Source of the DNA: Solanum dulcamara
Lineage: Eukaryota; Streptophyta; Magnoliopsida; Solanales; Solanaceae
Reading direction: 5' to 3'
NCBI RefSeq assembly: GCF_947179165.1
Contig: NC_077240.1
Location: 28,996,001-29,060,000, forward strand
Length of the DNA stretch: 64,000 bases
A program made the translations under genes and the position numbers. Position 1 is the first letter of the stretch, and every line of letters starts with the position of its first letter. Below, piece by piece: positions 32,518 to 43,758 of this stretch. Under the pieces are notes generated by a model. That model made no database searches, had not been told where the DNA came from, and saw nothing but the letters and a program-made list of their open reading frames with translations.

Positions 32518-35148
32518 TGTCACGCCCTAAAAGGGTACCCTAGACGTGACCGGTACTTTTTTTTTTATGGGAACAGACCCTACACGAGGCTCCCACCTCT
32601 CGTGCACAGTCAGGGGTTAAGCAACACCCCCAAGCCTTAACATAAATATGTGACCGATACTCGAAAGCCATTTTTGGCCTTCAAGCGAATCACCTGATTC
32701 AGTCACACTATCATTCAATCACATTCACTCAATAGAGGATTCAATCATTCACACTATTCACGTTATAAGGGCTGAAGGCCAAACACTATCAACTCAACAA
32801 AACAAATATAATAAGACTCCTCAAAATAACAGTCCAACCTCCCCACACTCTAGTCTATGAAGCCTCTATCAAAGTTTAGGAGGTGCCAATGACAAGCCCA
32901 TGGCTACCAACAATCAAAATAAAGGAAATAATACAAAACTACATAGGGAGCTCAACATCCTCTAGAAACTAGGAGAACTCATAAAGTAGCGGGAAGTATG
33001 TAGATCTTCAATGGTGCGCCGGTTGATGATCTCTGGTACCTATCTCTGCATCATGAAATGATGCAGGCCAGATGGCGTCAGTAAGTGGAATATACGAGTA
33101 TGTAAAATGGCCGAATAAAACAACATCAGAAAATGACTAACCAACTCAGAAATCTTATCTCATAAATAAGTAACAACTTACTCAAGTGTCCTAAGTCTAA
33201 CAAGAAATGGTTTAGACGGGATCAAATCACATGCCACTGACTCGGAGTACTATCAAGACCTAAATGAGAGTTTCTCTTATCTGACAACCATCACTTATGA
33301 GCCAGTAATAGTACAACAATCAGACGTCGTTTCCACGTCCGTCCATACCTTGCCAGGGCATGAATGCCTCCCTAATCATGGATTCCATTGATTAGTCAAG
33401 TACTATCATTTCAGGACAATAAAATGGGAAACATCCGACTTTAATGGTTCGATCCCATGGGAAGCATACGACTTTAACGGTTCCATCCCTACCTACGTTG
33501 GCGGCGTAGTTCTTGGGGTTCGAGTATGGACTATACTCTCACCTGCTTCGGTGCTCGATACTCCTCCCATGACTTCATGCTCATAAGACTCCATCCAATC
33601 ATCTCAAACAAGCCCTCACGGGTAGTTTCATTTAGAACTTTGCCGACTCATCAACTCTATCCTCAATTCAACTCAATCGATTCATAATGGCAAGTCTCGT
33701 TTAGGACCTTGTTCCACTCGTCAATTCTATCCTCCAATCAACTCAATTAAGCCTAAATGAGATATGCATTTATAACATCCCACAAACATAACAAACAATT
33801 CCTCTCCTCATTTGTCACCTACTTAGGACTTATCACAACTCTAAAAATTTTAAACCAATAATTCAAGAGGAGTAACACATTTAAGGAAATTGACATATTC
33901 AACATAATCACATGACTAAGAAAAATCAACAAAGCACATTAACAACCCATCTCCATCAACTCATGCTAACATGGAGATTTTTAGGAATTTCTTATCTCAA
34001 TAACATCAACATAATAAGAATCAAACAAATAGAAGGCAAGACTCATTTGAACACAAACCTACTAAGAGACTCCATTCTTACGGACATTTAACCTCAAAGA
34101 AAGTATACGACACATGGGTGGACTCAACCCATGTTTTGTGTAGCCTTACATACCTTTGAATAGATTCTTAAAAAACCTTTTGTTGGGTCTTCAATGAAAA
34201 CTTGGAGTCTTGAAGCTCTCGGAACAATTCCTTGGTGGAAATGGAGAAGAAGAAGAAGAAGAAGAAGAAGAAGAAGAAGAAGAAGAAGAAGAAGAAGAAG
34301 AGAGGGATTTCTAGGGCTTTTTAGAGAGAGAGAGGGAGAGGCTAAAAATGGTCCCAAAATGTCCAAGGCTCAAGTATATATAATTTGGGACAATTCCCAA
34401 ATTGCCCTTTCTCCAAAATTCTGAAAAAAAAGGCTGAAAATGCTCTTGGCGTGATAGTGGCGAGTCGCGCCATTGCAGCTTCAAGTCGATTAGGCCTAAA
34501 ACCTGCACATCTGTTAGTGGCGCGCCGCGCCTAGCACCAAACTACTGAGGCATGTTCTTGGCGCGATAGTGGCACGTCGCGCCGTTATAGCGCCAAGGCC
34601 ATATTTTCTGGGTTCTGAAAAATAGGCTTGAAAACCCTGCACATCTCGTAGTGGTGCACCGCGCCAGGGACCAAACTACTGAGGCATATTCCTAGCGCAA
34701 TAGTGGCGCATCGCGCCATTTCGGCGCCAAGCCCAAATTCCCAGTAGTTGTAACCTAGGCCTAAATTTCCTGTCGAGCTAGTTCGTCTTAGGATCGTCAT
34801 ATCTTTTGACTCCGAACTTCAAAAATTATATTTTTGGTGGCGTTGGAAAGAAGACTTGACGACCTTTAATTTAATAGGTCGTGGGCCACCCAGATTTTTC
34901 TCTTTCAAAAGGTAGGGTCGTTAGAAGTCGACCCCTTATATGAAATCATCCTAAAACTTAGTCACGATGAATCTTTTGGACTTAGCTTGGTCCTAGGGGT
35001 CCTTTGTGACCTCGCATCACCTCTAACACTGCTTAATTTCTCAGGGAATCATCTTAACTCATGCATATACTTCACAATACTCGAGTTCTACCCTACCCGT
35101 ATACAAGAAGGGTCCGAATCTTAGGGAAAATTTTTGAGGGGTGTTACA
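32518..35148 (-). repeat. 5' LTR of the first chromovirus
   Basis: 2,631 bp. It is longer than its partner mainly because of a 93-bp LINE tail at 32557-32649 plus its 11-bp duplication, and a longer GAA microsatellite (34243-34300). The CpG-rich palindrome block is at 34443-34735. Confidence 0.93.
32557..32649 (-). mobile_element. 5'-truncated LINE tail inside an LTR
   Basis: 93 bp present in this LTR and absent from the other. It begins with T10 on the + strand (the poly(A) tail of a - strand insertion), continues with GGGAACAGACCCTACACGAG and is flanked by an 11-bp duplication, GTGACCGGTAC (32546-32556) and GTGACCGATAC (32650-32660). The same text follows the poly-T at 41271, at the 3' end of a longer LINE fragment, so this is the tail of that family. 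Confidence 0.9.
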
Positions 35149-36250
35149 ATATTTGGCAAGTTATTCTTAGGTGAAGTTTACTATGTGTTTGCCCATAAGT
35201 GTTTTTAAATTTTGGTGAAATTTTAAAAAATATTATTTTATATCCGTAAGTTTTAAAAATTATTAAAAATTCTCATAAATTTGTGTTATCAACAAGTTCC
35301 GTTAAAAGAAAAAATTATAACGTAATTGATAACATCCAATAAAATTAATATAACAGGTAAGAGCAATACATTAATCGAATTAAAAAGAAGTTCATTTTTT
35401 CTTAATTGTCACTCAAACTATTCTTTTTCGAAGGTTATTACCAATATACCAAAAAAAGAAAGAAAAGTTGTTTAGGAAAAGGGGCACAAGATCTGTTACT
35501 TTCTTTCCAAAGACATGAAATTAGTGTTTATATGTTGAGAAATAACTGTTATGACTCAATCCATCGGGGATTTCTATCTAGCAGTAGGTGTCAAGTGAGG
35601 AGACAGAAACGTCCTTTTTCTATCAAACTTGTCTTATTAATGTGAAAACCCCAAAAGAGAAGAGCACCATCTACTCATACTGTCACACCTGCAAGCACTT
35701 TCACTTTCTAAATAGAAAAAAGCCCGCTGTTGAAAGAGACCGAAGAAGGTTCAACTAGCGCCGATTTAAAGCCTTCAGATAGTTACTAGGTGTTCCCTGT
35801 TGCTCTGATCTCCCTTACGCCTAGGACGTTTCTGGACCAAGGGAGTTTATCCTTGGATTATCGAACCAACGTATGCCCATTCCTTCTTTGATGACTTCCA
35901 GTAGGGTCGCACCTACTCTAAGTAAGTGTTTGTCTCCAAGTTCTTAAATATTCTTGGTAAATTATTCTTTGTTGAAGTTTCACTATGCGTTTGGCCACAT
36001 GTTTTCCCAAGTTTTGGTGAAGTTTTAAAAAATATTATTTTGCATCTATAAGTTCTAAAAATTATTAAAAATACTCATAAATTTGTGTTATCAACATGTT
36101 CCATTAAAAGAAAAATCTTATAACATAATTGATAATAATTAACAACAACAATATAACAATATGGACAAGAAAAATACATTATCAAATTAAAAAGAAGTTT
36201 CTTTTTCTCAATTTTGTCACTCAAACTATTCTTTTTTGGAGGACATAATA
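35149..36250. repeat. Duplicated segment, end of copy 1 and all of copy 2
   Basis: 35149-35444 (copy 1) matches 35945-36250 (copy 2) over TTTTAAAAAATATTATTTT, AAATTTGTGTTATCAACA and GTCACTCAAACTATTCTTTT. Copy 2 begins at 35445 and corresponds to 24737 onward. The arrangement is a tandem duplication whose first copy was later split by the chromovirus at 24982. Each copy also carries GTTTGCCC or GTTTGGCC, a possible Harbinger terminus (35190 and 35985). Confidence 0.8.
35569..35906. other. 338-bp insertion in copy 2 of the duplication
   Basis: Copy 1 reads straight through from CAATCCACCGG to GTCTCACCTACTC (about 24850-24875), while copy 2 has 338 bp at that point. The text (for example CTGATCTCCCTTACGCCTAG) resembles plant mitochondrial intergenic DNA. 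No coding region. Origin is uncertain, but the insertion borders are well defined by the comparison. Confidence 0.6.
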
Positions 36251-36389
36251 ATAAACTATTCTTTTATAAAATCTTTTCACATTCTATGAATAATCTCTTC
36301 CCGACAATCTTTCATTTCAAGATCAGATGACCGAGAAGACAAAGTAATATTGTTACTTTGAGTTAATTGTTCATCATTTTCATGAACGA

Positions 36390-36680
36390 TCATATCATCA
36401 CTTTAAGTGAATATTTCAACATTGCTTTGATTTTCACTCAAATATTTATGTAATGCGGCACAAGCAACTACTATTTTTACCCGCATGTCTAAGTCATAGT
36501 TGTTCATGTCTTGTCATAGTATTCTGAATCTATTTTATCACGCACCAAATGTTCTTTCAATTACGTTACTCAAAGATGCATGTCCATAGTTAAATAGCTC
36601 TTTCCATTCTTAGGCTCTCTTTCACTTTCTCTCTACTCTTGTAATTAATATCACACTCCTTTATGTGGAGATGATTTTTT
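36390..36680 (-). pseudogene. PIF/Harbinger transposase C-terminal remnant
   Basis: Reading from 36600 leftward gives ELFNYGHASLSNVIERTFGA, then two stops, RFRIL, a stop, and DMNNYDLDMRVKIVVACAAL followed by HKYL. This matches the end of the DDE_4 nuclease domain of plant HARBI1-like transposases, which usually read (K/R)ELFNYRH...VIERTFG(V/I)LK. At least three stops are present and the upstream catalytic region was not found. Harbinger-like ends (GTTTGGCC near 35985, complement of GGTCAAACGAC near 37090) lie on either side. Confidence 0.75.
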
Positions 36681-37799
36681 TTGTTTCGAAAACCAGTGTC
36701 AATAACGTAATATTTTTCTACAAAAAATTTAAAAATGTAATTCAGATCATACTTATGCTTGTTCTTGATTTCTTCCTTTCTAAAATACTATAAAAAATAA
36801 AATTACTAATTTACATACCATGTGGTAGAAAGAAAAGTTATTCAAAAATGAATAGCCCGATTATTTATTAATAGATAGAGATATTATTTAATGGTATGGA
36901 ATAAGTTAGTAGATAAATATTAGTTAAAATTAATAAATAATGAGTGTTTTTATAAAATATAAAAGTTTGGAATAATTTTAAACTTCCCAAGTTTTCAAGT
37001 TCAAGTTTTTTCTAGAAACTTGGGATGTTTGTCAAGTAATGACAAATTATATGGACAAATCCTAAGTTTTTTTCAAAAACTATTTGAGGTCAAACGACAC
37101 TTAACACTTAAGTAGGAGAATCCTAAATCCTATAAACATAAACATCATGCAAAAGTTTAAGAAAATACAATTAATGGTCCAAAAGACTTATGAAGTCGTT
37201 GTATATTAAATTAAAAACTACATGTTTATTTATAAGGAATAATTTAACACCTCCAATGATACAAGTCTAAATAGGTACAAAAGCTTCTAAAGATATAATA
37301 TATAATAAAATAATGACACCACTTCCACCATAAGGAAGGAAGAATAGAAGCTGTTGGAGAATCATTCTCGCCTTTAACTAAGAAATATCATTGGCTCTGC
37401 AATCAGACTATGCCAAGTAGCATAACAAGAATAGTATTAGTGCAAATAACATGTATAGGTAGGTATCATCCTTCAATTCGATACCTACTGCATAATATAA
37501 AGAAATCAACAAGAATAAAACATGCTCTTAAGGAAACACACTCATCAAACCTTTATGCACAAACTCTTATCATTTCCATTAACCTCATTAAAGTTGTTCA
37601 AGACTAACTCTCATCTCTTTTAGTTGGTCTGTCCTCTGCCAATTCTAAATTAGATCAAGTCCTAGGTCTTTTATCACGTAGATGAGTTTTTGAACTACGT
37701 ATTTATTAACTTTGTCTAACCAGTTTACTTTTCTTAAGCTTTCACACTAATACGTAGCCCTACAATAATTTACATCTCACTTGTAGGAGGGTAACATTA
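36681..37799. other. AT-rich DNA, no gene recognised
   Basis: 36940-37110 contains text like the right end of a Harbinger element (TTTGAGGTCAAACGACACTT). From 37120 to 37800 I see only AT-rich text with no open frame, RNA gene or clear repeat. Confidence 0.4.
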
Positions 37800-39907
37800 A
37801 GGTGGACTAAGTCTGCTCTTCTAAATATACTAGCCCGCTGTGGCGAGACCTAACCCGCTCTAGTGGCCTTGCCACAGTGGGATTTTTCTCTCCAAGGCGG
37901 TATGCCTGGAGACAGAATCTCTGAATTCTCTCCTAATCCTTTTTTCCCACCTGTACCAAAATGACACCATCAATATCTAACTCTAAGTCACTGATCTTAC
38001 TAAACCACATATCAAGTGCTCTTCATTTGTTTACTCACAACTTCATGCCTACAATACGGATGCATATAGCCACCATAACATAATTTGAACATGCAAATAC
38101 AAAAGTACATAACCAGCTTTTCATTTGAGAAATATATAGTTTCACAGTGTAAATCTCAAATACAATAGTCAACATGGTAATACTTGGACCTTCGTCCTTT
38201 CATATCAATTATTACACAAGATAGGCATGTTCAATTATAATTGAGTCAGTTTCTCTGTCATCACCATATAATCAAGATCAATTCACAGATGATAGCCACA
38301 CAATGGTTCTCTCATGGAACCCATACCCAAATTATGTATGTGTTAGAATGTGACATCCGATCCAATATATGTGGAAGGTGATACCCAATTCTATATATGT
38401 ATCGGAACGTGACACCCTATTCAATATATGTATCATTCAAAATGTGACACTTGATCCAATATCACAATCATAATCCACAACGAATCGTTCACATACTTGC
38501 ACAATCAAGTAACAGGTTCATTGCATGCAATTGTTCATAAATAGTTATTTCATTGGTTTCATTCTATCCTTCCCTTCATTAACAATATTTCATCAAGCCT
38601 TTTTTATTCAAGGCATCACTTTTGGTAGAGAAAATTCAAGATTATGAATTTTACGGTCTTGGACTTGTAGACCAATCACAACAACATATTAATCATCCAT
38701 CCACAATAATTAAATGCATGGTAAACATCACATCATTACTCAATCACTATTAAGAGTCTCTCTATGATATAAACTAAACGATAACCTACAGCCACAGGTA
38801 ATGAAATAGGTTCATGACATGAGATCTATCAACGCTAAGTTATTCACATACACCCTTTATTTCATGATTCACATTACTCAAGCAATTTACATGGAATAAT
38901 CAACATGAACACACATAATTATTTTTATAAACACATCCTTCTATATACATCAATAACCTATATTTAATTCTCAAGTCTTAGGATTTCGTTATGACTCAGC
39001 TATTGTCTACACTTAATCTCATAAAAGTCATTAGCCTTCTAAATAATTTCACCAAGGTTAAAATTTAATGATTGGATCTTTATCACTAGTCACATAATAA
39101 TCATGACCCACATCATACATTCACATTCTAAATAATAATTGACAACCATTTAACTATCCTGACTCCGTGTCTGAAGGCCTAGACATGAAATCTCCCATCA
39201 ATTTACATTATATTAAGCAATGAGAATGAATTTATAACTACTCTATTGAGAAAATGTAGCCTAACTGGGCGCCAAACAATTGTAGAAAGATTATAACACG
39301 ATTTCTGACTTTCGGAAGGAGAAACTATGGAGACAGGCTTGAAATCCGTTGGTTGTGGCCTTTCTTGCGCTAGAATTTCCTTCTTCCCTTCTCTCCAAGC
39401 CTAGAAAAACTTTTGGGGAAGGGGGGGGGGGGGGGCTTCTAGGATAACCCTCATATATTTTGGCACTTAAGGGAAGAAAGAAATAATAAAAATAAGCCAC
39501 TTTTTGAATCTGTCCCATCGAATCTCGCTCTGGCGGCCTAATCCCGTTACAACGACATTAACAAGGACATTGTTTAGTACAATGGGCTTAATGTTTTGAC
39601 TCCAAATGAGGCAAATCAGTGGCGATGGAAAGAAGATGCATAGACCTTTAATCTTATAGGTCATGGGCCACCTAATTCATTATAGTATGAGAGCTATGGT
39701 CATTTGAAGTTGACCCTAGTTTTAACTCAAGTCCAAAACTAAATCGGAGAGACAATATCTACTTAACTTTGAGATAGTGGCATTATACGACCTTAATTCA
39801 CAAATAATGCACTCGCATATCAAGGAACTGATCCTAGTCTTATGATGAATGAAATTCGTATACCTTTATCGCAGATATTTTTAGAAATGATGGGCGTGGT
39901 CGTTACA
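37800..39907 (-). repeat. Probable decayed solo LTR of a Ty3 element
   Basis: The last 320 bp (39590-39907) parallel the chromovirus LTR end: TTTTGACTCCAAATGAGG, GGCGATGGAAAGAAGA, ATAGGTCATGGGCCACC, GAAGTTGACC, and a GTCGTTACA terminus. No coding DNA lies beside it, so it is probably a solo LTR. Its left border is not visible and could be anywhere between 37300 and 37850. A 30-35-bp repeat sits at 38343-38462 and a G17 run at 39420-39436. Confidence 0.5.
38343..38462. repeat. Short tandem repeat, four units of about 30 bp
   Basis: Diverged units built on GTGACAYCCRATCCAATATATG (GAATGTGACATCCGATCC, AAGGTGATACCCAATTC, AACGTGACACCCTATTC, AAATGTGACACTTGATCC), each followed by an ATATATGT-like end. 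It lies inside the probable solo LTR. Confidence 0.8.
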
Positions 39908-41268
39908 ATAACAAAAAAGAGATTTGTTCTTTTCACACCTTTATTTTTGTTTGTTTTACATTTCAATCTTGGATTTATGTTTGCCTTGTTATGAGGTTCT
40001 CATAGTTTGTTGCAGTATTTTAAAAGGGTAAGTTGTCTTGGAAGTAATGAACTTTATAAAAAAATATAAGTTATAGCTATAACATTCAGGAATGGGCGGC
40101 ATTCATCAATTTTTATTATCTCGACAATTTGATAGCCACTTTCATCCATCAATGCGTTGATATCACCCTTTTTGAAAGCTTAGTTATGTGTAGACAAATT
40201 TTGACAAAATGTGTTTCTTTCTATCCCTTTTATGAATCTTTCTTTTAATGATGTGGTATACATCTTCTAGTGTCTAGATTGCAAGTCAAACAAACTTTAT
40301 GGTTACTAGGATGCATCATTCCACTTTTCACTTGATAAACATTTTAAAATTAGTATGTTTTAATAAATCGTAGAATTCAGATCCTCATATTGTTTTACAA
40401 TATTGCACGCTATTGTATCAAATATATCGTTGACGAAATATAATTTTGTAGCGGTTTGCAATGCGACACAACATATTGAGGTCTCATCGCTTCGTTATTT
40501 TCAGGAGAGTGTTATGATGCTGGCTCTTCAATAGCATATTGCCTCCTTGTTATGGTTATTTTGATAATTTGCTTCTTTCTCTTCTCCAGAATTAGTTTAG
40601 TGTACGTGTTTTGCACGTGTGTATTACATTAATTAATAAAAAGTGTATCTAAATGAATAAAATATTATGTGTGTAACCCATATCATTAAGTACATAGTTT
40701 TAAAAAATACATAAATATTACTAACCCATATTATCGAGTTTATAAATTCTATTATTAAGTTAATAATATAAAAAAAATTAATAGAAAAAGTTAGCTTTAC
40801 AATCATAATTATTAAGTTAATCCCAAATATGCATCTTGGTATCAAAAATATATTATCAAGTCTTAATTAAAGGAAATCAAAATTTTTGTTAGAAAATAAA
40901 AAAAATGTAATATAGGAGCAGTGGAAAAATCAAAGAAGAAAAACTCTGACAACTCTTTTTTTCCTTTGTTGGAGTTCTTTTATAAATAGATGGGCTCTTC
41001 TATATTTAATCCTAGAATTTCGTTTACTTCTTCATGATTATGAAATAGGGTAGGCATCAAAATTATGTATTTACTATAATTTGATCCCTTTAAATTTTAA
41101 TTATCCTATTTATTTAAGTGTTTGTTATTCTATAAGACTACACACTGATGTTATATCTTGTCGCTGAAAAGATGAAACGGAGATTTGTAATTCAACTCAA
41201 CTTTGTTTTTTCAAAATTTAATTAATAGTAGTTGATGTTGAAAATTTAATTACAATTTAATAAAATTG
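39908..41268. other. AT-rich DNA, no gene recognised
   Basis: No open frame with similarity to a known family. Several low-complexity AT stretches (40650-40880) are present. The region ends at the poly-T that marks the LINE 3' end. Confidence 0.4.
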
Positions 41269-41744
41269 CTTTTTTTTTTCCTGGGAACAGACCTTACACG
41301 AGGCTCCCACCTCTCGTGCGCGGCCAGGGATTGAGCCGCTCACCCCCAAGCTGTATTATACATAAAAACAGAAAAATACACGGAGGGGGACATAAACCTA
41401 ACCTCCAATCCTATGGTGGTTCATAAGCCGACCATCCTACTAAGGGCAGCCAACTCATCCCCACTACAAGCACATGAAAAGAAAACCTAGAAACTATGCA
41501 CTTAAAGGAAATGACTCCTCTCGATACAAAGAAACTAGGAAAGCATAAATAAGGGAGACTCTCCCTTTACATAAAATAAAGGAAAAATCTAAATAAAACT
41601 GGGGATGTATCCTCATAAATGCTATATATACAACAAAATTAGCGTAGACGATGAACATCAAATAACATGGCTAAGATATAACATGGAAAATCACAAACAC
41701 TGCAATTGGGTGCTCAATCCAAGGATGCAACACAAAATAGTAGA

Positions 41745-42265
41745 TCATGGAGACTTTTTAATCCGTTTGGTCTTCCTCCGTCTGAAGCTGGGCATGCTGA
41801 CTCTATCTAGTATGTAGTAACCTCGAGTACCACGAGGTAGCTGTTGGAGGGTGGTGTAGTGGCCTGGAGTGGTAAGAGTGTGACTGTGCTTGGAGAGAGC
41901 ATCCGCAGTGAAGTTTGCCTCCCTGTATACATGCCTGCAAGAAAAGCGAACAAATAATTTGGAAATACCAACAAGGTCCTGAGTTACCTGGTGAAGGCTC
42001 CACGGAGGTTTAGTCTGATGATTGATCCATTTAGTGAGCAACTCCGAGTCAACTTCTAGGATAACGTGCTGAAAACCCTGTTGAATGCACCATTTAAGCC
42101 CATAAACTGCCGCCTCTAGTTCAGCTTGATTGTTAGTTCCCTCCCCTAACGGTATGGCGTAGGCGAAGATGAATTTACCCATGTGATCTCTTAAGATACC
42201 ACCCCCCCAATTTCCCCCGGATTACCCAACGCGCTGCCGTCAGCGTTCAGCTTGATGAAACCGAG
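41745..42265 (-). pseudogene. LINE RNase H domain with a frameshift
   Basis: From 42182 the open frame reads MGKFIFAYAIPLGEGTNNQA, then ELEAAVYGLKWCIQQGFQ, VILEVDSELLTKWI, and CRHVYREANFTADALSKH. These are RNase H motifs with Glu of the N-Q-A-E block, Asp of the EVDSE block and Asp near the C-terminal ADALS. Upstream KLNADGSALGNPGEIGG (42206-42256) with the first catalytic Asp is in another frame. The break falls in a CCCCCCC run at 42203-42209, so one base was gained or lost there. Confidence 0.85.
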
Positions 42266-42599
42266 TTGTGGCTTAATCTACGAGACTTGGCTGATCTTCA
42301 TCTCATGAGTACACTTATCTATGTAGGAGATGGTGTGGATCCAGTTCGAGGGCCAATGGATATAGGGGTACGCGACTCTAAGAAGATTTTAGATGTCCTT
42401 GTAAACTGCAAATTTCACTCTCGCCAAGCTAGAACTCTTCCCCCCGTATTTGGTCGCGCACTTATTCTTCCACAAATTCCAACATATAAATATTGGGGTG
42501 GAATGGAGGATAAGTTTGTGAGCTTCTGTGCGGTACTTGCAAAGCCACCAGCTCATAACAAGAGGTTTGAGGGGTGTGGCTTCATGCCTTATGCCTAGG

Positions 42600-43000
42600 G
42601 AATTTGAGAAGTAGTGCCAAATATTCCTAGCGAAATGGCCAGTGCTGAAAATGTACTATATGGTGTCCGGACCTGGATTGTGGCAACAATAGCATGGTGT
42701 GGAAACATAGCCAAATGCAGTGATCTTTTCCTCTGTTGGCAGCTTGCCTCTAAAAGCCCTCCACAACAAAAAGGAGCATTTAAAAGGGATGTTTTTGTGC
42801 CAAGTGTAATGGTCGGAAAGTGTCTTGGTCAGGTGTTCCCTCACAAGCTGCCATGCCGAGGAACATGTGAAGTTCCCATTGGTATTCAACTTCCAAATGG
42901 CCTGATCTGGTGTGTTTCCTTGCAGCTAAAGTGTGGAAGAAGTAATGAGAGGAACGAGCTGCGCTGGTGCCAACTGATTTAGCATATCGATGTTCCATTG
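42600..43000 (-). pseudogene. LINE zf-RVT domain
   Basis: The open stretch 42656-42889 translates to SSAWQLVREHL, WHKNIPFKCSFLLWRAFRGK, LPTEEKITAFG and CYCCHNPGPDTI, the zinc-binding region that follows reverse transcriptase in many plant LINEs. In family members it reads W-x-x-x-(I/V)-P-x-K-x-x-x-F-x-W-R. Its Cys pair CYCC is kept. The text continues in other frames to about 43000 and then becomes unrecognisable. Confidence 0.8.
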
Positions 43001-43397
43001 GCCATCTATACGAAAATCAGCCACCCTCGCATTGTTTGCTCTTCCCAACTCCTGCCTATAGTTGGCTAAGGGTCCGATACCTAGCCAATCGTCCTACCAA
43101 AAACAGCACGAACCCGAGTGAAGCCTCCATTGAATGTGAGGTTCGGCAATGTGTTTGTTTTGCATCATATGTTTTCACACAAGCGACTGGCCAGTATGAA
43201 TTTTTTTGATGATGGGATTCGCTCTTTTGGTGGGATTGATTAATAAAAAAACTAAACATCTATAATTAGTTGACTTTGGTATCCTATAATTTTATGTTTT
43301 TGACTCAATCCATATTGTGATTGATTTTTGGAAAGACTATTTGTAATGAATTTCATTTGTTGATGGTTTGTAGGGTCCAAATAATAAAAGACTTTGG

Positions 43398-43758
43398 TGT
43401 AACATCCCGTACTATTCGATCCTAGATCAAGTTTGAGAACCAAGAGAAAAAGGTGAGGAAAGTAAATTGTCAGGGGTTCACGAGCACACTCTACTACCTG
43501 TAGAGTGTTCCACGAGCCGTAGAGAGGCTCGTAGGAACCCCCCAAAATTTAGGCAAAGTTGAAGGTCCTTTCACGATGGTCTCTATGGCCTGTGGAGAGT
43601 TCCACGGACCGTAGAGATCGTCCGTAGAAGGGCCTCTATGCCCATTCTTCAAGGTCTCTTCTACGAGTGCTTGTCACGACCCTCGTCCATTTTATGACCT
43701 GTAGGGTCGATCGTGGAGTCGAGTCACACATTTATATAGTAACTGGAATGTGCACTTT
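43398..43758 (+). repeat. Start of the 5' LTR of the outermost Ty3 element
   Basis: Begins TGTAACATCCCGTAC and matches 63574 onward over its whole length (shared GAGAACCAAGAGAAAAA, AAAGTAAATTGT, GAGGCT, GTCGAGT, GAATGTGCACTT). It stops at 43758 because another Ty3 element is inserted at 43759. It holds repeated TACGGTCC/GGACCGTAGAG palindromic motifs. Confidence 0.88.

Larger units (their letters stand above)
24982..35148 (-). mobile_element. Ty3 chromovirus LTR retrotransposon, Tekay/Del-like
   Basis: 10,167 bp, coding on the - strand. LTRs are 24982-27445 and 32518-35148. The primer-binding site, reading GGTATTAGAGCC on the - strand, lies about 5 bp inside the right LTR. The purine tract CCAAGGGGGAGA (- strand) abuts the left LTR at 27446-27461. 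Flanks ATTTT and ATATT agree at four of five bases. Gag, protease, RT, RNase H, integrase and a C-terminal chromodomain-like region follow in order from 32300 to 27558, all in one frame but with many stops. Long LTRs and the chromodomain point to the Tekay/Del clade. Confidence 0.95.
41269..43240 (-). mobile_element. 5'-truncated LINE (non-LTR retrotransposon)
   Basis: The + strand poly-T at 41271-41281 is the poly(A) tail. Moving right are a 3' UTR, an RNase H domain, a degraded linker and a zf-RVT domain. No RT or endonuclease domain is found, so it is 5'-truncated at about 43200-43240. TTAATAAAA occurs on both outer sides (41256 and 43239), a possible partial target duplication, though four bases separate the left copy from the poly-T. 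Confidence 0.85.

Noticed and set aside
34194..34424. Arg-rich open frame (and a Leu-rich one on the other strand); the same at 26473-26694
   Set aside because: It is a translation of the GAA/GAGG microsatellite in the chromovirus LTRs, not a gene.
38343..38462. Regularly spaced short repeats, considered as a CRISPR-like array
   Set aside because: Units are contiguous and diverged, without spacers, and lie in plant LTR-like DNA.
42266..42982. Two + strand open frames of 110 and 122 residues
   Set aside because: Both are antisense shadows of the LINE linker and zf-RVT domain.
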